64,000 nt of DNA, from the NCBI RefSeq assembly GCF_004324755.1, contig NZ_SDMQ01000007.1, positions 1 to 64,000 of the forward strand, in the 5' to 3' direction. Below are positions 54,713 through 63,646 of this stretch, one piece after another. The first letter of the stretch is position 1. Each line of letters opens with the position of its first letter. The translations under genes were made by a program, and so were the position numbers. Below the pieces are notes generated by a model, which saw only the letters and a program-made list of their open reading frames with translations, was not told the DNA's origin and searched no databases. This DNA is from Propioniciclava sinopodophylli. Its GTDB lineage: Bacteria; Actinomycetota; Actinomycetes; Propionibacteriales; Propionibacteriaceae.

Positions 54713-57700
54713 GTGGCGACGGCGCCCGGCAACAACTCCAACGACGACCTCTCGAACTTCGGGGCCAACGACTGGCTCATCGAAGAGATGTTCGAGGCCT
54801 ACACGAAGGATCCCAACGCGGTGGATCAGTCCTGGCGCGAGTTCTTCGCCAGTCGTGCCGGGCAGTCCACCCCCGCCCCCGCGGCGGCCCAGCCTGCGTC
54901 CGCTCCCCCGGCCCCCGCCAGGAAGGAGGCGCCGCAGCAGGCCGCCCCCGCGGCGCCCGCGCCTGCCCCCAAGGCCGCCGAGGCTGCGCCGCAGAAGCCC
55001 GCGACGGAGCCCCAGGCGTCCGCCCCGGCGCCGACGACCACCAGCCCGGCCCCGCAGCCGCGCACCGAGACGAACACGCGCCCGAAGAACCCCGGCTCCG
55101 CCGGCGGTCTTTCGGCCAACCGTCCGTCCGCGGTCCGCAAGATCGAGACGTCCGCCGAGCCGACCCGCACCGTGATGCGCGGCGCCCCGATGCGCACGGC
55201 CAAGAACATGGATCTGTCGCTGTCCATCCCGACGGCGACCTCGGTCCGCCACGTGCCGATGAAGCTGATCATCGAGCAGCGTGACGTCATCAACAAGCAC
55301 CTCGCGCGCACCACCGGCGGCAAGGTGTCGTTCACCCACCTGCTCGGCTACGCCATGGTCAAGGCCATCACGATGGTCTCGGACATGAACGTCGCCTACG
55401 ACGAGGAGAACGGCAAGCCCGTCCAGGTCACCAACCACCAGATCAACCTCGGCTTGGCGATCGACATGCCGAAGCCGGACGGCACGCGCACCCTGATCGT
55501 CCCGAACATCAAGGCCGCCGACCAGATGAACTTCCGCGAGTTCTGGCAGGCCTACGAGGCGATGGTCAAGAAGGCTCGCAACAACGAACTCACCGTCGAC
55601 GACTTCGCCGGCACCACGGCGTCCCTGACCAACCCCGGCGGCATCGGCACGTCGCACTCGGTGCCCCGCCTCATGCCCGGCCAGGGCCTCATCCTGGGCG
55701 TCGGCTCGATCGACTACCCGCCGGAGTTCCAGGCGGCGTCCGACCAGCGCATCAAGGAGCTGGGCGTCAGCAAGATCACCACGCTGACCAGCACCTACGA
55801 CCACCGCGTCATCCAGGGCGCCACCTCGGGTGAGTTCCTGAAGGTGATGCACGAACTGATCATCGGCGACCACGACTTCTATGACGAGGTCTACCTGTCG
55901 CTGCGCGTGCCGTACCTGCCGCTGCGCTGGGCGTCCGACGACTCGGCGCACCGCTCTTACGAGCTGGCCAAGGGCACCCGCGTCCTCCAGCTGATCAACG
56001 CGTACCGCAGCTGGGGCCACCTGATGGCCGACATCGACCCGCTGGAGTACCAGCAGCGCAGCCACCCCGAGCTCGAGCTCGAGGCGCACGGCCTCTCCAT
56101 CTGGGACCTCGAGCGCGAGTTCCCCGTGGGCGTCTTCGGCGGCCACGAGAAGGAGACCATGAGGCTGAAGGACGTGCTGGCCCAGCTCCGCACGGCCTAC
56201 TGCGGCCACGTCGGCGTCGAGTACATGCACATCGCCGACACCGGCCAGCGCCGCTGGGTCGAGTCGTACTTCGAGAGCCCGATCATCCGCTGGGGTCGCG
56301 ACGAGCACCTCCGCATCCTCGACAAGCTGAACGAGGCGGAGATCTTCGAGACCTTCCTGCAGACCAAGTTCGTCGGCCAGAAGCGCTTCTCGCTCGAGGG
56401 CGCCGAGTCCACCATCGTCCTGCTGGACGAGATCTGCGACAGGGCCGCCAACGAGGGCCTTGAGGAGGTCACGATCGGCATGCCGCACCGCGGCCGCCTG
56501 AACGTGCTGGCCAACATCGTCGGCAAGAGCTACGGCCAGATCTTCCGCGAGTTCGAGGGCTCCATCGACCCGAACCAGGTCATGGGCACCGGCGACGTCA
56601 AATACCACCTGGGCGCCGAGGGCCAGTTCACCTCACTCGCCGGCCGGACGGTCAAGACGTCGGTGGCCGCCAACCCGAGCCACCTCGAGGCCGTCAACCC
56701 GGTCGTCGAGGGCATCGCGCGCGCCAAGATGGACGCCGCGGGCACGCTCGAGGACGGCGCAGTCCTGCCCGTGCTGCTGCACGGCGACGCCTCGTTCTCC
56801 GGCCAGGGCATCGTCTACGAGACCCTTCAGATGAGCCAGCTGCGCGGTTACAAGACCGGCGGCACGATCCACATCGTGGTCAACAACCAGGTCGGCTTCA
56901 CCACCGCCCCGTCGGAGTCCCGCTCGTCCATGTACTGCACGGACGTCGGCAAGGCCATCGGCGCCCCGATCTTCCACGTGAACGGTGACGACCCCGAGGC
57001 GGTCGCGCGGGTCGGGCGTCTCGCGTTCGAGTACCGCCAGAAGTTCAACGCGGACGTCATCATCGACCTGATCGCGTACCGCCGCCGCGGCCACAACGAG
57101 GGCGACGACCCGAGCTTCACGCAGCCGAAGATGTACGACCTCATCGAGCAGAAGCGCTCCGTGCGCCGCCTGTACACCGAGGCGCTCATCGGCCGTGGCG
57201 ACATCTCCACCGACGACGCTGAGGGCGTGATGGAGAAGTTCCGCGCCCGCCTCGAGGGTGTGTTCAAGGAGGTCAAGTCCGCCGGCGAGGAGGACGACTC
57301 CTACCGCAAGGTGCCGTTCTACCCGGCGAAGCTCGGCAAGGAACAGGGCACGTCGATCACCAAGGAGACGATGCAGCGCATCGCCGACGCCCAGGTGACC
57401 TATCCCGAAGGCTTCGCGGTGCACCCGAAGGTGCTGCCGCAGATGCAGCGCCGCGCGGAGTCCATCGTGTCCGGCCCGATCGACTGGGCCACGGCCGAAC
57501 TGCTCGCGTTAGGTTCGCTGCTCATGGAGGGCCGCACCGTCCGCCTCACCGGCCAGGACAGCCGCCGCGGCACGTTCTCCCAGCGGTTCGCCGCGGTCGT
57601 CGACCGTGTGACCAACGAGGAGTACATCCCGCTGAAGCACCTGACCGAGGATCAGGGCCAGTTCCACGTCTTCGACTCTCTGCTGAGCGAATACGCGGCG

Positions 57701-58528
57701 ATGGGCTTCGAGTACGGCTACTCGGTGGCCTCGCCGCAGTCGCTGGTGCTGTGGGAGGGCCAGTTCGGTGACTTCGCCAACGGCGCCCAGACCATCGCCG
57801 ACGAGTTCATCTCCTCCGGCGATGCCAAGTGGACCCAGAAGTCCGGCGTCACGCTGCTGCTGCCGCACGGCTACGAGGGCCAGGGGCCGGACCACAGCTC
57901 GGCGCGCATCGAGCGTTGGCTGCAGCTGTGCTCCGAGGGTGCGCTGGCAGTCTGCCAGCCGTCCACGCCGGCGTCCCACTTCCACCTGCTGCGCACGCAC
58001 ACCTATGTGAACTGGCACCGCCCGCTGGTGATCATGACCCCGAAGTCGATGCTGCGCTCCAAGGCCGCGGCCTCGCCGGTCGAGGAGTTCACCGACGGCA
58101 AGTGGCGTCCGGCCATCGGCGACGCGTCGATCACCGACCCGTCGGCCGTGCAGACGGTCATCCTCTGCTCTGGCAAGATCCGATGGGAGCTCGTCGCCCA
58201 GCGCGCCAAGCGGGGTCTGGAGGGGAAGGTGGCCATCGTCGCGCTGGAGCGCCTCTACCCGCTGCCGACCGACGACCTGGTCGCGGAGCTGGAGCGCTAC
58301 CCGCACGTGACCGACATCCGGTTCGTGCAGGACGAGCCCGTCAACCAGGGCCCGTGGCCGTTCATGGCCCTGCACCTGCCCGAGGCACTGTCGAAGGGCC
58401 TGGGGGGCCGCGAGATCAAGCTCCGCCCGAGCGCTCGTCCCGAGGCGTCCTCGCCGTCGGTGGGCCTGCTCAAAGTGCACCAGGCGCAGGAGAAGGTGCT
58501 CCTGGACCAGGCGTTCGAGGGGATCTGA
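54713..58528 (+). CDS. kgd: multifunctional 2-oxoglutarate dehydrogenase/decarboxylase (Kgd)
   Basis: The 1271-residue product fuses E1-N, E2-type acyltransferase and E1 parts, as in the mycobacterial/corynebacterial 2-oxoglutarate enzyme. Residues 12-47 are the E1 N-terminal segment (NDWLIEEMFEAYTKDPNAVD), about 50-120 an Ala/Pro linker, and about 125-385 the E2 catalytic domain with STYDHRVIQGATSGEFLK. From about 410 the ThDP-dependent E1 part follows (GMPHRGRLNVLANIVGKSYG; HGDASFSGQGIVYETLQ; NNQVGFTTAP). There is no lipoyl domain, so it needs an external lipoylated E2. The GTG start is 54713. DUF6104 and galK follow on the same strand. Confidence 0.96.
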   Translation: MATAPGNNSNDDLSNFGANDWLIEEMFEAYTKDPNAVDQSWREFFASRAGQSTPAPAAAQPASAPPAPARKEAPQQAAPAAPAPAPKAAEAAPQKPATEPQASAPAPTTTSPAPQPRTETNTRPKNPGSAGGLSANRPSAVRKIETSAEPTRTVMRGAPMRTAKNMDLSLSIPTATSVRHVPMKLIIEQRDVINKHLARTTGGKVSFTHLLGYAMVKAITMVSDMNVAYDEENGKPVQVTNHQINLGLAIDMPKPDGTRTLIVPNIKAADQMNFREFWQAYEAMVKKARNNELTVDDFAGTTASLTNPGGIGTSHSVPRLMPGQGLILGVGSIDYPPEFQAASDQRIKELGVSKITTLTSTYDHRVIQGATSGEFLKVMHELIIGDHDFYDEVYLSLRVPYLPLRWASDDSAHRSYELAKGTRVLQLINAYRSWGHLMADIDPLEYQQRSHPELELEAHGLSIWDLEREFPVGVFGGHEKETMRLKDVLAQLRTAYCGHVGVEYMHIADTGQRRWVESYFESPIIRWGRDEHLRILDKLNEAEIFETFLQTKFVGQKRFSLEGAESTIVLLDEICDRAANEGLEEVTIGMPHRGRLNVLANIVGKSYGQIFREFEGSIDPNQVMGTGDVKYHLGAEGQFTSLAGRTVKTSVAANPSHLEAVNPVVEGIARAKMDAAGTLEDGAVLPVLLHGDASFSGQGIVYETLQMSQLRGYKTGGTIHIVVNNQVGFTTAPSESRSSMYCTDVGKAIGAPIFHVNGDDPEAVARVGRLAFEYRQKFNADVIIDLIAYRRRGHNEGDDPSFTQPKMYDLIEQKRSVRRLYTEALIGRGDISTDDAEGVMEKFRARLEGVFKEVKSAGEEDDSYRKVPFYPAKLGKEQGTSITKETMQRIADAQVTYPEGFAVHPKVLPQMQRRAESIVSGPIDWATAELLALGSLLMEGRTVRLTGQDSRRGTFSQRFAAVVDRVTNEEYIPLKHLTEDQGQFHVFDSLLSEYAAMGFEYGYSVASPQSLVLWEGQFGDFANGAQTIADEFISSGDAKWTQKSGVTLLLPHGYEGQGPDHSSARIERWLQLCSEGALAVCQPSTPASHFHLLRTHTYVNWHRPLVIMTPKSMLRSKAAASPVEEFTDGKWRPAIGDASITDPSAVQTVILCSGKIRWELVAQRAKRGLEGKVAIVALERLYPLPTDDLVAELERYPHVTDIRFVQDEPVNQGPWPFMALHLPEALSKGLGGREIKLRPSARPEASSPSVGLLKVHQAQEKVLLDQAFEGI

Positions 58529-58535
58529 TCCAGCG

Positions 58536-58721
58536 GTGTACTTCACCGACCGCGGCATCGAGGAGCTCGAGGCCAGGCGGGGCGCCGACGAGGTGTCCCT
58601 CGCCTGGGTTGCCGAGCAGTTGCGCACGTTCGTCGACCTGAACCCCGAGTTCGAGGTGCCCGTGGAGCGGCTGGCCACCTGGCTGGCCCGCCTCGACGAC
58701 GATGACGAGTTCGATGAGTGA
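58536..58721 (+). CDS. DUF6104 small protein
   Basis: The 61-residue acidic product (MYFTDRGIEELEARRGADEV, VSLAWVAEQLRTFVDLNPEF, ending LDDDDEFDE) is a member of the small actinobacterial family found downstream of kgd. It has no membrane helix and no known function. The GTG start lies 7 bp after the kgd stop, and its end overlaps the galK start by 8 bp, so it is part of the kgd transcript and may be an accessory of the 2-oxoglutarate complex (inference). Confidence 0.75.
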   Translation: MYFTDRGIEELEARRGADEVSLAWVAEQLRTFVDLNPEFEVPVERLATWLARLDDDDEFDE

Positions 58722-59811
58722 GTCCTCGATCGGCGTCTCCCCGGGCCGGGTGAACCTGATCGGGGAGCACACCGACTACAACGAGGGCTTCGTCCTACCC
58801 ATTGCGCTCGGCCACGTGGCGACGGTCACCGCGACCGCCGGCGGCACGGGCGTCCGGGTGGGGTCGGCGCAGCTCGGCGAGTCCGTGGACCTGGACGAGC
58901 TGTCCCCCGGCCCCCGGGCCTGGTGGGGGTACGTCGCCGGCGTGGTGTGGGCGCTGCGCGAACGCGGACACTCCATCGGCCCCGTCACCCTCGACATCGA
59001 CAGCGCCGTGCCCCTGGGCGGGGGCCTGTCGAGCTCAGCCGCCATCGAGTGCGCCACCGCCTTGGCGCTCGACGGGCTCGCCGGCCTCGGCCTCGACGCC
59101 CAGGAGCTCGCCGCGGTCGCCCAAGCAGCGGAGAACGGCTTCATGGGCGTCCCCACCGGCCCGATGGACCAGCGGGCCAGCCTGTGGTGCACCACCGACC
59201 ACGCCCTGCTGCTCGACTGCCGCACGCTGACCACCGAGCAGGTGCCGTTCGCCCTGCCCGACGACCTCGTCCTGGCGCTCGTGGACACCCGCAGCCCGCA
59301 CGTGCTGGCCGACGGCCACTACGCCGAGCGCCGCGCGGCCTGTGCGCGCGCGGCGGACGCCCTCGGCGTCCGGGCCCTGCGCGACGTCACCGAGGCCGAC
59401 CTGCCTGCCGCGCTGGCCCGGCTCGGTGACGAGGTGCTGGTGCGGCGGACGCGCCACGTCGTCACCGAGAACGCCCGCGTCCTGGCCGCCGTAGAGGGGC
59501 TGGGGGCCGGGGACTGGGCGGTCTTCGGGTCGCTGCTCACCGCCTCGCACGCGTCGATGCGCGACGAGTACGAGATCACCGTGCCCACCGTCGACCTGGC
59601 GGTCGAGGTCGCGCTGGCGTCCGGTGCCCTGGGCGCACGGATGACCGGCGGCGGCTTCGGGGGGACGGTCATCGCCCTCCTGCCGGCCGGCCGGCTCGCG
59701 GCGTTCACGGCCGCGCTGCAGGACGCCTACGCCCGGCGGGGCTTCGACCTGCCCGCGGTCAGCACGACCCGCGCCGGCGCTGGTGGGATGGAACTCAGCT
59801 CCCGCGCGTGA
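58714..59811 (+). CDS. galK: galactokinase
   Basis: GalK phosphorylates galactose to galactose-1-phosphate. The 365-residue GHMP kinase shows the galactokinase signature GRVNLIGEHTDYNEGFVLP near the start, the ATP loop PLGGGLSSSAAIECATAL (about residue 100), GPMDQRASLW and the C-terminal ARMTGGGFGGTVIALLP. I start at the ATG at 58714; the ATG at 58702 is an alternative. No galT or galE is adjacent, which is unusual, so galactose use depends on genes elsewhere. Confidence 0.93.
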   Translation: MSESSIGVSPGRVNLIGEHTDYNEGFVLPIALGHVATVTATAGGTGVRVGSAQLGESVDLDELSPGPRAWWGYVAGVVWALRERGHSIGPVTLDIDSAVPLGGGLSSSAAIECATALALDGLAGLGLDAQELAAVAQAAENGFMGVPTGPMDQRASLWCTTDHALLLDCRTLTTEQVPFALPDDLVLALVDTRSPHVLADGHYAERRAACARAADALGVRALRDVTEADLPAALARLGDEVLVRRTRHVVTENARVLAAVEGLGAGDWAVFGSLLTASHASMRDEYEITVPTVDLAVEVALASGALGARMTGGGFGGTVIALLPAGRLAAFTAALQDAYARRGFDLPAVSTTRAGAGGMELSSRA

Positions 59812-60166
59812 ACCACCCGGTGCTGGCGGGCAGCACCAGGCCGACCACGGCGGCCACCCCCGCGGCGGCGCCGAGCCAGGCCAGCGGCGCGTTGTTGAGC
59901 GCGAACTGCCCGAAGGCGAACGCGTGCAGCAGGCCCGCCGCGATGACGGGGCCCCGCGCCCAGCGTGCGCCGCGCAGCAGCAGCACCGACCCGGCCCCCA
60001 CGAGCACGCCCCACAGCATCAGCGCCAGGGCCACGCCCCCGCTGAACGCGCCGTGGCCCTCGGCGAACGACAGGACCGCCATCACCAGGGTGAACAGGGC
60101 CAGGCCCAGGGTGGCGAAGGCGGACAGCAGGACGCCGGGCGGGAGGGCGCGGGTGGACTGGGGCAC
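59795..60166 (-). CDS. small four-helix membrane protein
   Basis: The 123-residue product is almost wholly hydrophobic, with about four helices (LLSAFATLGLALFTLVMAVL; GGVALALMLWGVLVGAGSVL; RGPVIAAGLLHAFAFGQFAL; GAAAGVAAVVGLVLPASTG). I recognise no family; similar short multi-pass proteins are common in actinobacteria. It overlaps the end of galK by 17 bp on the opposite strand and is divergent from whiB1. Confidence 0.65.
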   Translation of the reverse strand: MPQSTRALPPGVLLSAFATLGLALFTLVMAVLSFAEGHGAFSGGVALALMLWGVLVGAGSVLLLRGARWARGPVIAAGLLHAFAFGQFALNNAPLAWLGAAAGVAAVVGLVLPASTGWFTRGS

Positions 60167-60326
60167 CAGCAGATTCTATGTCCACCGGTCGGACATCCCC
60201 GATCAGCATCGGCCGTGCCCTCTTGTTTTCGCGCCGACAAGTTGGCAAGGTAGTAAGGCGTGCCCGAATACCCCCGCGGGCACGCGACGTCCGTTTCACC
60301 TTCCCATCACGAGGAGTGGTTGCCGC

Positions 60327-60575
60327 ATGGACTGGCGCCATCAGGCTGCATGCCTGACAGAGGACCCGGAGTTGTTCTTCCCCGTGGGGAACACGGGTCC
60401 GGCCATCATGCAGATCGCTGAGGCCAAGAAGGTCTGCGCGCGCTGCGACGTGCGGACCGAATGCCTTCAGTGGGCCCTCGACGCAGGGCAGGACCACGGC
60501 GTGTGGGGTGGGCTGTCGGAGGACGAGCGCCGCGCGATGAAGCGACGCAACGCCCGCGCCCGCGTCCGCACCTGA
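60327..60575 (+). CDS. whiB1: WhiB1-type iron-sulfur transcription factor
   Basis: The 82-residue protein has the Wbl layout: Cys9 in MDWRHQAACLTEDPELFFPV, then CARC and EC (cysteines about 37, 40, 46) as [4Fe-4S] ligands, the GVWGGLSEDERR turn and a basic AMKRRNARARVR tail for DNA. Its sequence follows WhiB1, an essential NO-sensitive regulator that binds the primary sigma factor in mycobacteria. The ATG has GAGGAG about 11 bp upstream. In mycobacteria whiB1 lies near pdtaS, as here. Confidence 0.93.
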   Translation: MDWRHQAACLTEDPELFFPVGNTGPAIMQIAEAKKVCARCDVRTECLQWALDAGQDHGVWGGLSEDERRAMKRRNARARVRT

Positions 60576-60624
60576 CGCGACGTACCCGCCCCTGAGAGCG
60601 GGCGGCGAAAGGGGATGATGGGGC

Positions 60625-61746
60625 ATGGCCTCCCAGCGTTGGGCCCTCGACCCGACCAGCCAGCGCGTCGCGCTGACCGTGCTGCGGCGTGGCCCCATCT
60701 CCCGGACCGACCTCGGTCGTGACCTCGGTCTGAGTTCCGCCAGCGTCACCCGCCTGACGCGCCCGATGGTGCAGGCCCGCCTGCTGGTCGAGTGCCAGCC
60801 CAAGGGCCGCAGGACCGGCCGCCCGGCCCTGCCCCTGGACATCGCCGCCGAGAGCGCGACCTTCGTGGGCCTCAAGATCTCGCACGAGGGGCTGCACGCC
60901 GTCCTCACGGACCTGCGCGGCACGATCCTGACCTCGGCGTCCTGCCGCGGCGATCGCCTCTCCCCCGCCGACGTCACCGCGGCCGTGTGCACGTTGGTCG
61001 ACGAGCTCGCCGAGGGCCGCCCCCGGCCGGACGCGCTGGGCGCATCGCTCGGGGCCACCGTCGGGCCGGACGGCCTCGTGCGCGGCGCGCGCTTCCTCGG
61101 CTGGGACGCCCCCGTCGACCTGGCCGCGCTGCTGGAGGCGGAGACGGGCCTGCCCACGACCATCGACAACGACGTGAACGCCTTCACCGTCGCCGAGCAC
61201 TGGTTCGGCGCGGGCCGCGACACCGACGACTTCGTCGTGGTGACCATCGGCGCCGGTGTCGGCGTCGGGCTGGTCGCCCGCGACGAACTGGTGACCGGGC
61301 GTCAGGGCGCGGCCGGCATGGTCGGCCCGGTGCTCGTGCTGGACGGCCGCAAGGCGGAGGACGTGCTCACCGGCGTCATCCTCATCGAGCGGATCTCCGC
61401 GGCCCTGGGGCGTCCGCTCACGATGGAGGACCTACCCTCGCTGCCCGACCTGGCCGAGGACGACCCCACCTTGGCCGCACTGCTCGACGAGGTCGCGGAC
61501 GCCGTGGGTCAACTCGCCGGCACCGTGGCCGCGATCACCGCCCCCGAGGTCGTCCTGGTGGCCGGCGAGGGCGCGCCACTCCTGGGCGGCCGTGAGGGGC
61601 GCGTCCGCACCGAGGTGGCCCGCATGTGCCCCGACCACCTGCCGGCCCCCGAGGTCGTCGTGGATGTCGTCGGCGACGACGAGTGGGCACGCGGCGCCGC
61701 GGCGCTGGCGATCCGCGCCCACATGGGCGTGGGCCCCGACGCCTGA
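60625..61746 (+). CDS. ROK-family regulator without the zinc motif
   Basis: The 373-residue product has an N-terminal winged-helix domain (about 10-75: PISRTDLGRDLGLSSASVTR) and a ROK fold (ASLGATVGPDGLVRGARFLG, TTIDNDVNAFTVAEHWFG, VVVTIGAGVGVGLVARDELV). The normal AGExGH and CxCGxxGC zinc-binding motifs are absent: the sequence reads AAGMVGPVLVLDGRK instead. It is therefore likely a sugar-responsive repressor (NagC/XylR-like) rather than a kinase, and may bind its ligand differently. Neighbours do not reveal its regulon. Confidence 0.8.
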   Translation: MASQRWALDPTSQRVALTVLRRGPISRTDLGRDLGLSSASVTRLTRPMVQARLLVECQPKGRRTGRPALPLDIAAESATFVGLKISHEGLHAVLTDLRGTILTSASCRGDRLSPADVTAAVCTLVDELAEGRPRPDALGASLGATVGPDGLVRGARFLGWDAPVDLAALLEAETGLPTTIDNDVNAFTVAEHWFGAGRDTDDFVVVTIGAGVGVGLVARDELVTGRQGAAGMVGPVLVLDGRKAEDVLTGVILIERISAALGRPLTMEDLPSLPDLAEDDPTLAALLDEVADAVGQLAGTVAAITAPEVVLVAGEGAPLLGGREGRVRTEVARMCPDHLPAPEVVVDVVGDDEWARGAAALAIRAHMGVGPDA

Positions 61747-61764
61747 GCGGGGCCCCGCGTCAGG
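61742..61764. terminator. palindromic hairpin at the end of the ROK and pdtaS genes
   Basis: CCTGA (61742-61746) pairs with TCAGG (61760-61764) outside the palindrome GCGGGGCCCCGC (61747-61758). It overlaps both convergent stop regions and may end both transcripts. Confidence 0.4.
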
Positions 61765-63241
61765 CCGTGCGCTCCCGTGCCCGCTCGAGCGGGATGACGA
61801 TCCGCGCGCGCGTCCCCTCCGCGCCGGGGCGGCTGACCACCTCGAACGTCCCGTCGAGGTCGGCCACGAGCGTGGTCACGATCGACAGGCCGAGCGAGCG
61901 CGAGGATTCCAGCGAGAAGTCATCCGGCAGCGGGGCCCCGTCGTTCTCGACGTCCACGCGGAGCTGACCGTCGCTCTGGGAGGGGCGCACGATGACCTCG
62001 CCCGGGGCGTCCCCCAGGCCGTGCTCGAGGGCGTTCTGGATGACCTCGGTGAAGACCAGCGAGAGGTTGGTCGCGACATCGGCGGGCATGCAGCCGAAGC
62101 TGCCCACGCGCGTCATCGCCACCTTGCTGCGGGAGGACGCCACGTCGCGCACCATCGTCATGAGGCGGTCGGCCACCTCGTCGAAGCAGACGACCTCGTC
62201 GAACCCCTTGGACAGGATCTCGTGGACGACCGCGATGGCCGCGACCCGCTTCTGGGCGTCGGTCAGGGCGCTGGACGCCTCGGGCGAGGTGGTGCGGCGG
62301 GCCTGCAGGCGGAGCAGGGCCGCCACCGTCTGGAGGTTGTTCTTCACCCGGTGGTGGATCTCGCGGATCGTGGCGTCCTTGGTGACGAGCTCGCGCTCGC
62401 GGTTGCGCAGGTCGGTCACGTCGCGGCAGGTCACGAACCAGCCCACGTTGCGGTTCTCCAGCAGCAGCGGCTGGGCCCGCAGGCGGAGCGCGCCCCCCCG
62501 GGTCTCGACCTCCTGCTCGCGGACGCGCTGCGCCACGAGCAGGGGCGCAGCCACCTGCTCGACCGGCTCGCGGCTGCCTCCGGCCAACTCGGCCGCCATG
62601 ACGCGCAGGTCGTCACCGAGGAGGTCGCCGCCCCAGCCGAGCCGGCGGAAGCCGCTCATCGCATTGGGGCTGGCGAAGGTGACGATGCCGTTGCGGTCCA
62701 GGCGCAACGACCCGTCGCCCACGCGGGGGGTCTCCCACGGGACGGGCTTGTCGCCGGCGGTCGGGAACGCAGCCGACCTCAGCATGTCCATGAGGATCTG
62801 GGCGGTCTCGAGGTACGTGTCCTCCAACGCGCCCGGCGCGCGGACGCCCATTCGGTTGGTGTGCAGCTCGACGACCGCGATGACCCGCTCGCCGCGGATG
62901 ATCGGGACGGCGTGCACATCCACGGGGATGCCCGCGTGGAGCTTGTTGCCGCTGGTCGCGCAGATCTCCTGCGACAGGTAGGCCTCGGTGACGAGGCTCT
63001 CCGGGTCGTAGGCGATCTCCTCGCCCACCACGTCGTCCTCGAGCGCGGTGGGGCCCGTCGTCGGGCGGCACTGGGCCCCGGCCCAGAACACGTTGGGGTC
63101 CTCGTCGGGGATCCACAGGATGAGGTCGCTGAACGACAGGTCGGCCAGGACGTCCCACTGGTCGATCAACCCCGAGAGCCACAGCGTCTCCTCCGCCGTC
63201 AGGTCGCTGTGTTGGGCAACGACCTCGGTCAACGTGAGCAT
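61760..63241 (-). CDS. pdtaS: PdtaS-type sensor histidine kinase
   Basis: This is a soluble sensor kinase of the ANTAR-linked two-component system PdtaS-PdtaR. The 493-residue product has an N-terminal GAF domain (about 1-155), a PAS domain (about 170-285: LRLDRNGIVTFASPNAMSGF), the HisKA_2 phospho-site in IREIHHRVKNNLQTVAALLR (about residue 303) and an HATPase domain (VFTEVIQNALEHGL; ESSRSLGLSIVTTLVADLDG). No membrane helix is present. I start at the ATG at 63241. The upstream open frame crosses a tandem-repeat block and is not real. Its PdtaR partner is not in the window. Confidence 0.92.
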   Translation of the reverse strand: MLTLTEVVAQHSDLTAEETLWLSGLIDQWDVLADLSFSDLILWIPDEDPNVFWAGAQCRPTTGPTALEDDVVGEEIAYDPESLVTEAYLSQEICATSGNKLHAGIPVDVHAVPIIRGERVIAVVELHTNRMGVRAPGALEDTYLETAQILMDMLRSAAFPTAGDKPVPWETPRVGDGSLRLDRNGIVTFASPNAMSGFRRLGWGGDLLGDDLRVMAAELAGGSREPVEQVAAPLLVAQRVREQEVETRGGALRLRAQPLLLENRNVGWFVTCRDVTDLRNRERELVTKDATIREIHHRVKNNLQTVAALLRLQARRTTSPEASSALTDAQKRVAAIAVVHEILSKGFDEVVCFDEVADRLMTMVRDVASSRSKVAMTRVGSFGCMPADVATNLSLVFTEVIQNALEHGLGDAPGEVIVRPSQSDGQLRVDVENDGAPLPDDFSLESSRSLGLSIVTTLVADLDGTFEVVSRPGAEGTRARIVIPLERARERTA

Positions 63242-63292
63242 GCCGCCATCGTAGGCCGCCCCACCCAGCCCCGCCGCCCGTGCTGCCTTTCC

Positions 63293-63402
63293 GCCGAGGG
63301 CTTGGGTCCAGTCCGCCGAGGGCTTGGGTCCAGTCCGCCGAGGGCTTGGGTCCGGTCCGCCGAGGGCTTGGGTCCGGTCCGCCGAGGGCTTGGGTCCGGT
63401 CC
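63293..63402. repeat. five tandem 22-bp repeats
   Basis: Five back-to-back copies of a 22-bp unit beginning GCCGAGGGCTTGGGTCC. Copies 1-2 (63293-63336) end AGTCC and copies 3-5 (63337-63402) end GGTCC; otherwise they are identical. There are no spacers, so this is not a CRISPR array. A diverged, inverted relative lies at 63647-63698, on the other side of the bL37 gene. Confidence 0.9.
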
Positions 63403-63413
63403 GCACATGCGAA

Positions 63414-63439
63414 GAGCCCCCACCGATCGGTGGAGGCTC
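63414..63439 (-). terminator. terminator hairpin of the bL37 gene
   Basis: GAGCC (63414-63418) pairs with GGCTC (63435-63439), and CCACCGATCGGTGG is self-complementary inside. It lies 21 bp past the bL37 stop on the minus strand, before the tandem repeats. Confidence 0.6.
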
Positions 63440-63460
63440 CCGGTTCTGGTCGGCAAGGAC

Positions 63461-63535
63461 TCAGGCGTTGGGGCGCTTGCCGTGGTTCGCCTTGTTCTTC
63501 TTGCGGGCGCGGCGCTTGCGACCGGTCTTACCCAT
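63461..63535 (-). CDS. ribosomal protein bL37 (24 residues)
   Basis: The 24-codon ORF reads MGKTGRKRRARKKNKANHGK and then RPNA. It is very basic and ends in the KANHGKRPN pattern of bL37, the small large-subunit protein found in mycobacterial ribosomes. A GAGGAGATCC site precedes the ATG, and a hairpin follows. In mycobacteria the gene also lies beside the anti-sigma factor of SigH, as here. It is easily missed because it is so short. Confidence 0.85.
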   Translation of the reverse strand: MGKTGRKRRARKKNKANHGKRPNA

Positions 63536-63646
63536 GATGGATCTCCTCTGCGTCGGGTGCGCCGGGCGGCGCGACGATCCATTCTGCCACGGGTGCGCAC
63601 GCTCGCCCAATCGGGGTACCGGGATCCGACTCGCATGGCGAGCCGC

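Noticed and set aside
54632-56608. 658-codon open frame opposite the first half of kgd
   Set aside because: Antisense shadow; its composition follows the complement of kgd codons.
60625-61746. Glucokinase
   Set aside because: The protein has an N-terminal DNA-binding domain and lacks the ROK kinase zinc and substrate motifs.
63293-63402. CRISPR array
   Set aside because: The 22-bp units are directly joined, with no variable spacers and no cas genes nearby.
63242-63406. N-terminal extension of PdtaS across the tandem repeats
   Set aside because: The added residues are only translated 22-bp repeats; the GAF domain and a good ATG begin at 63241.
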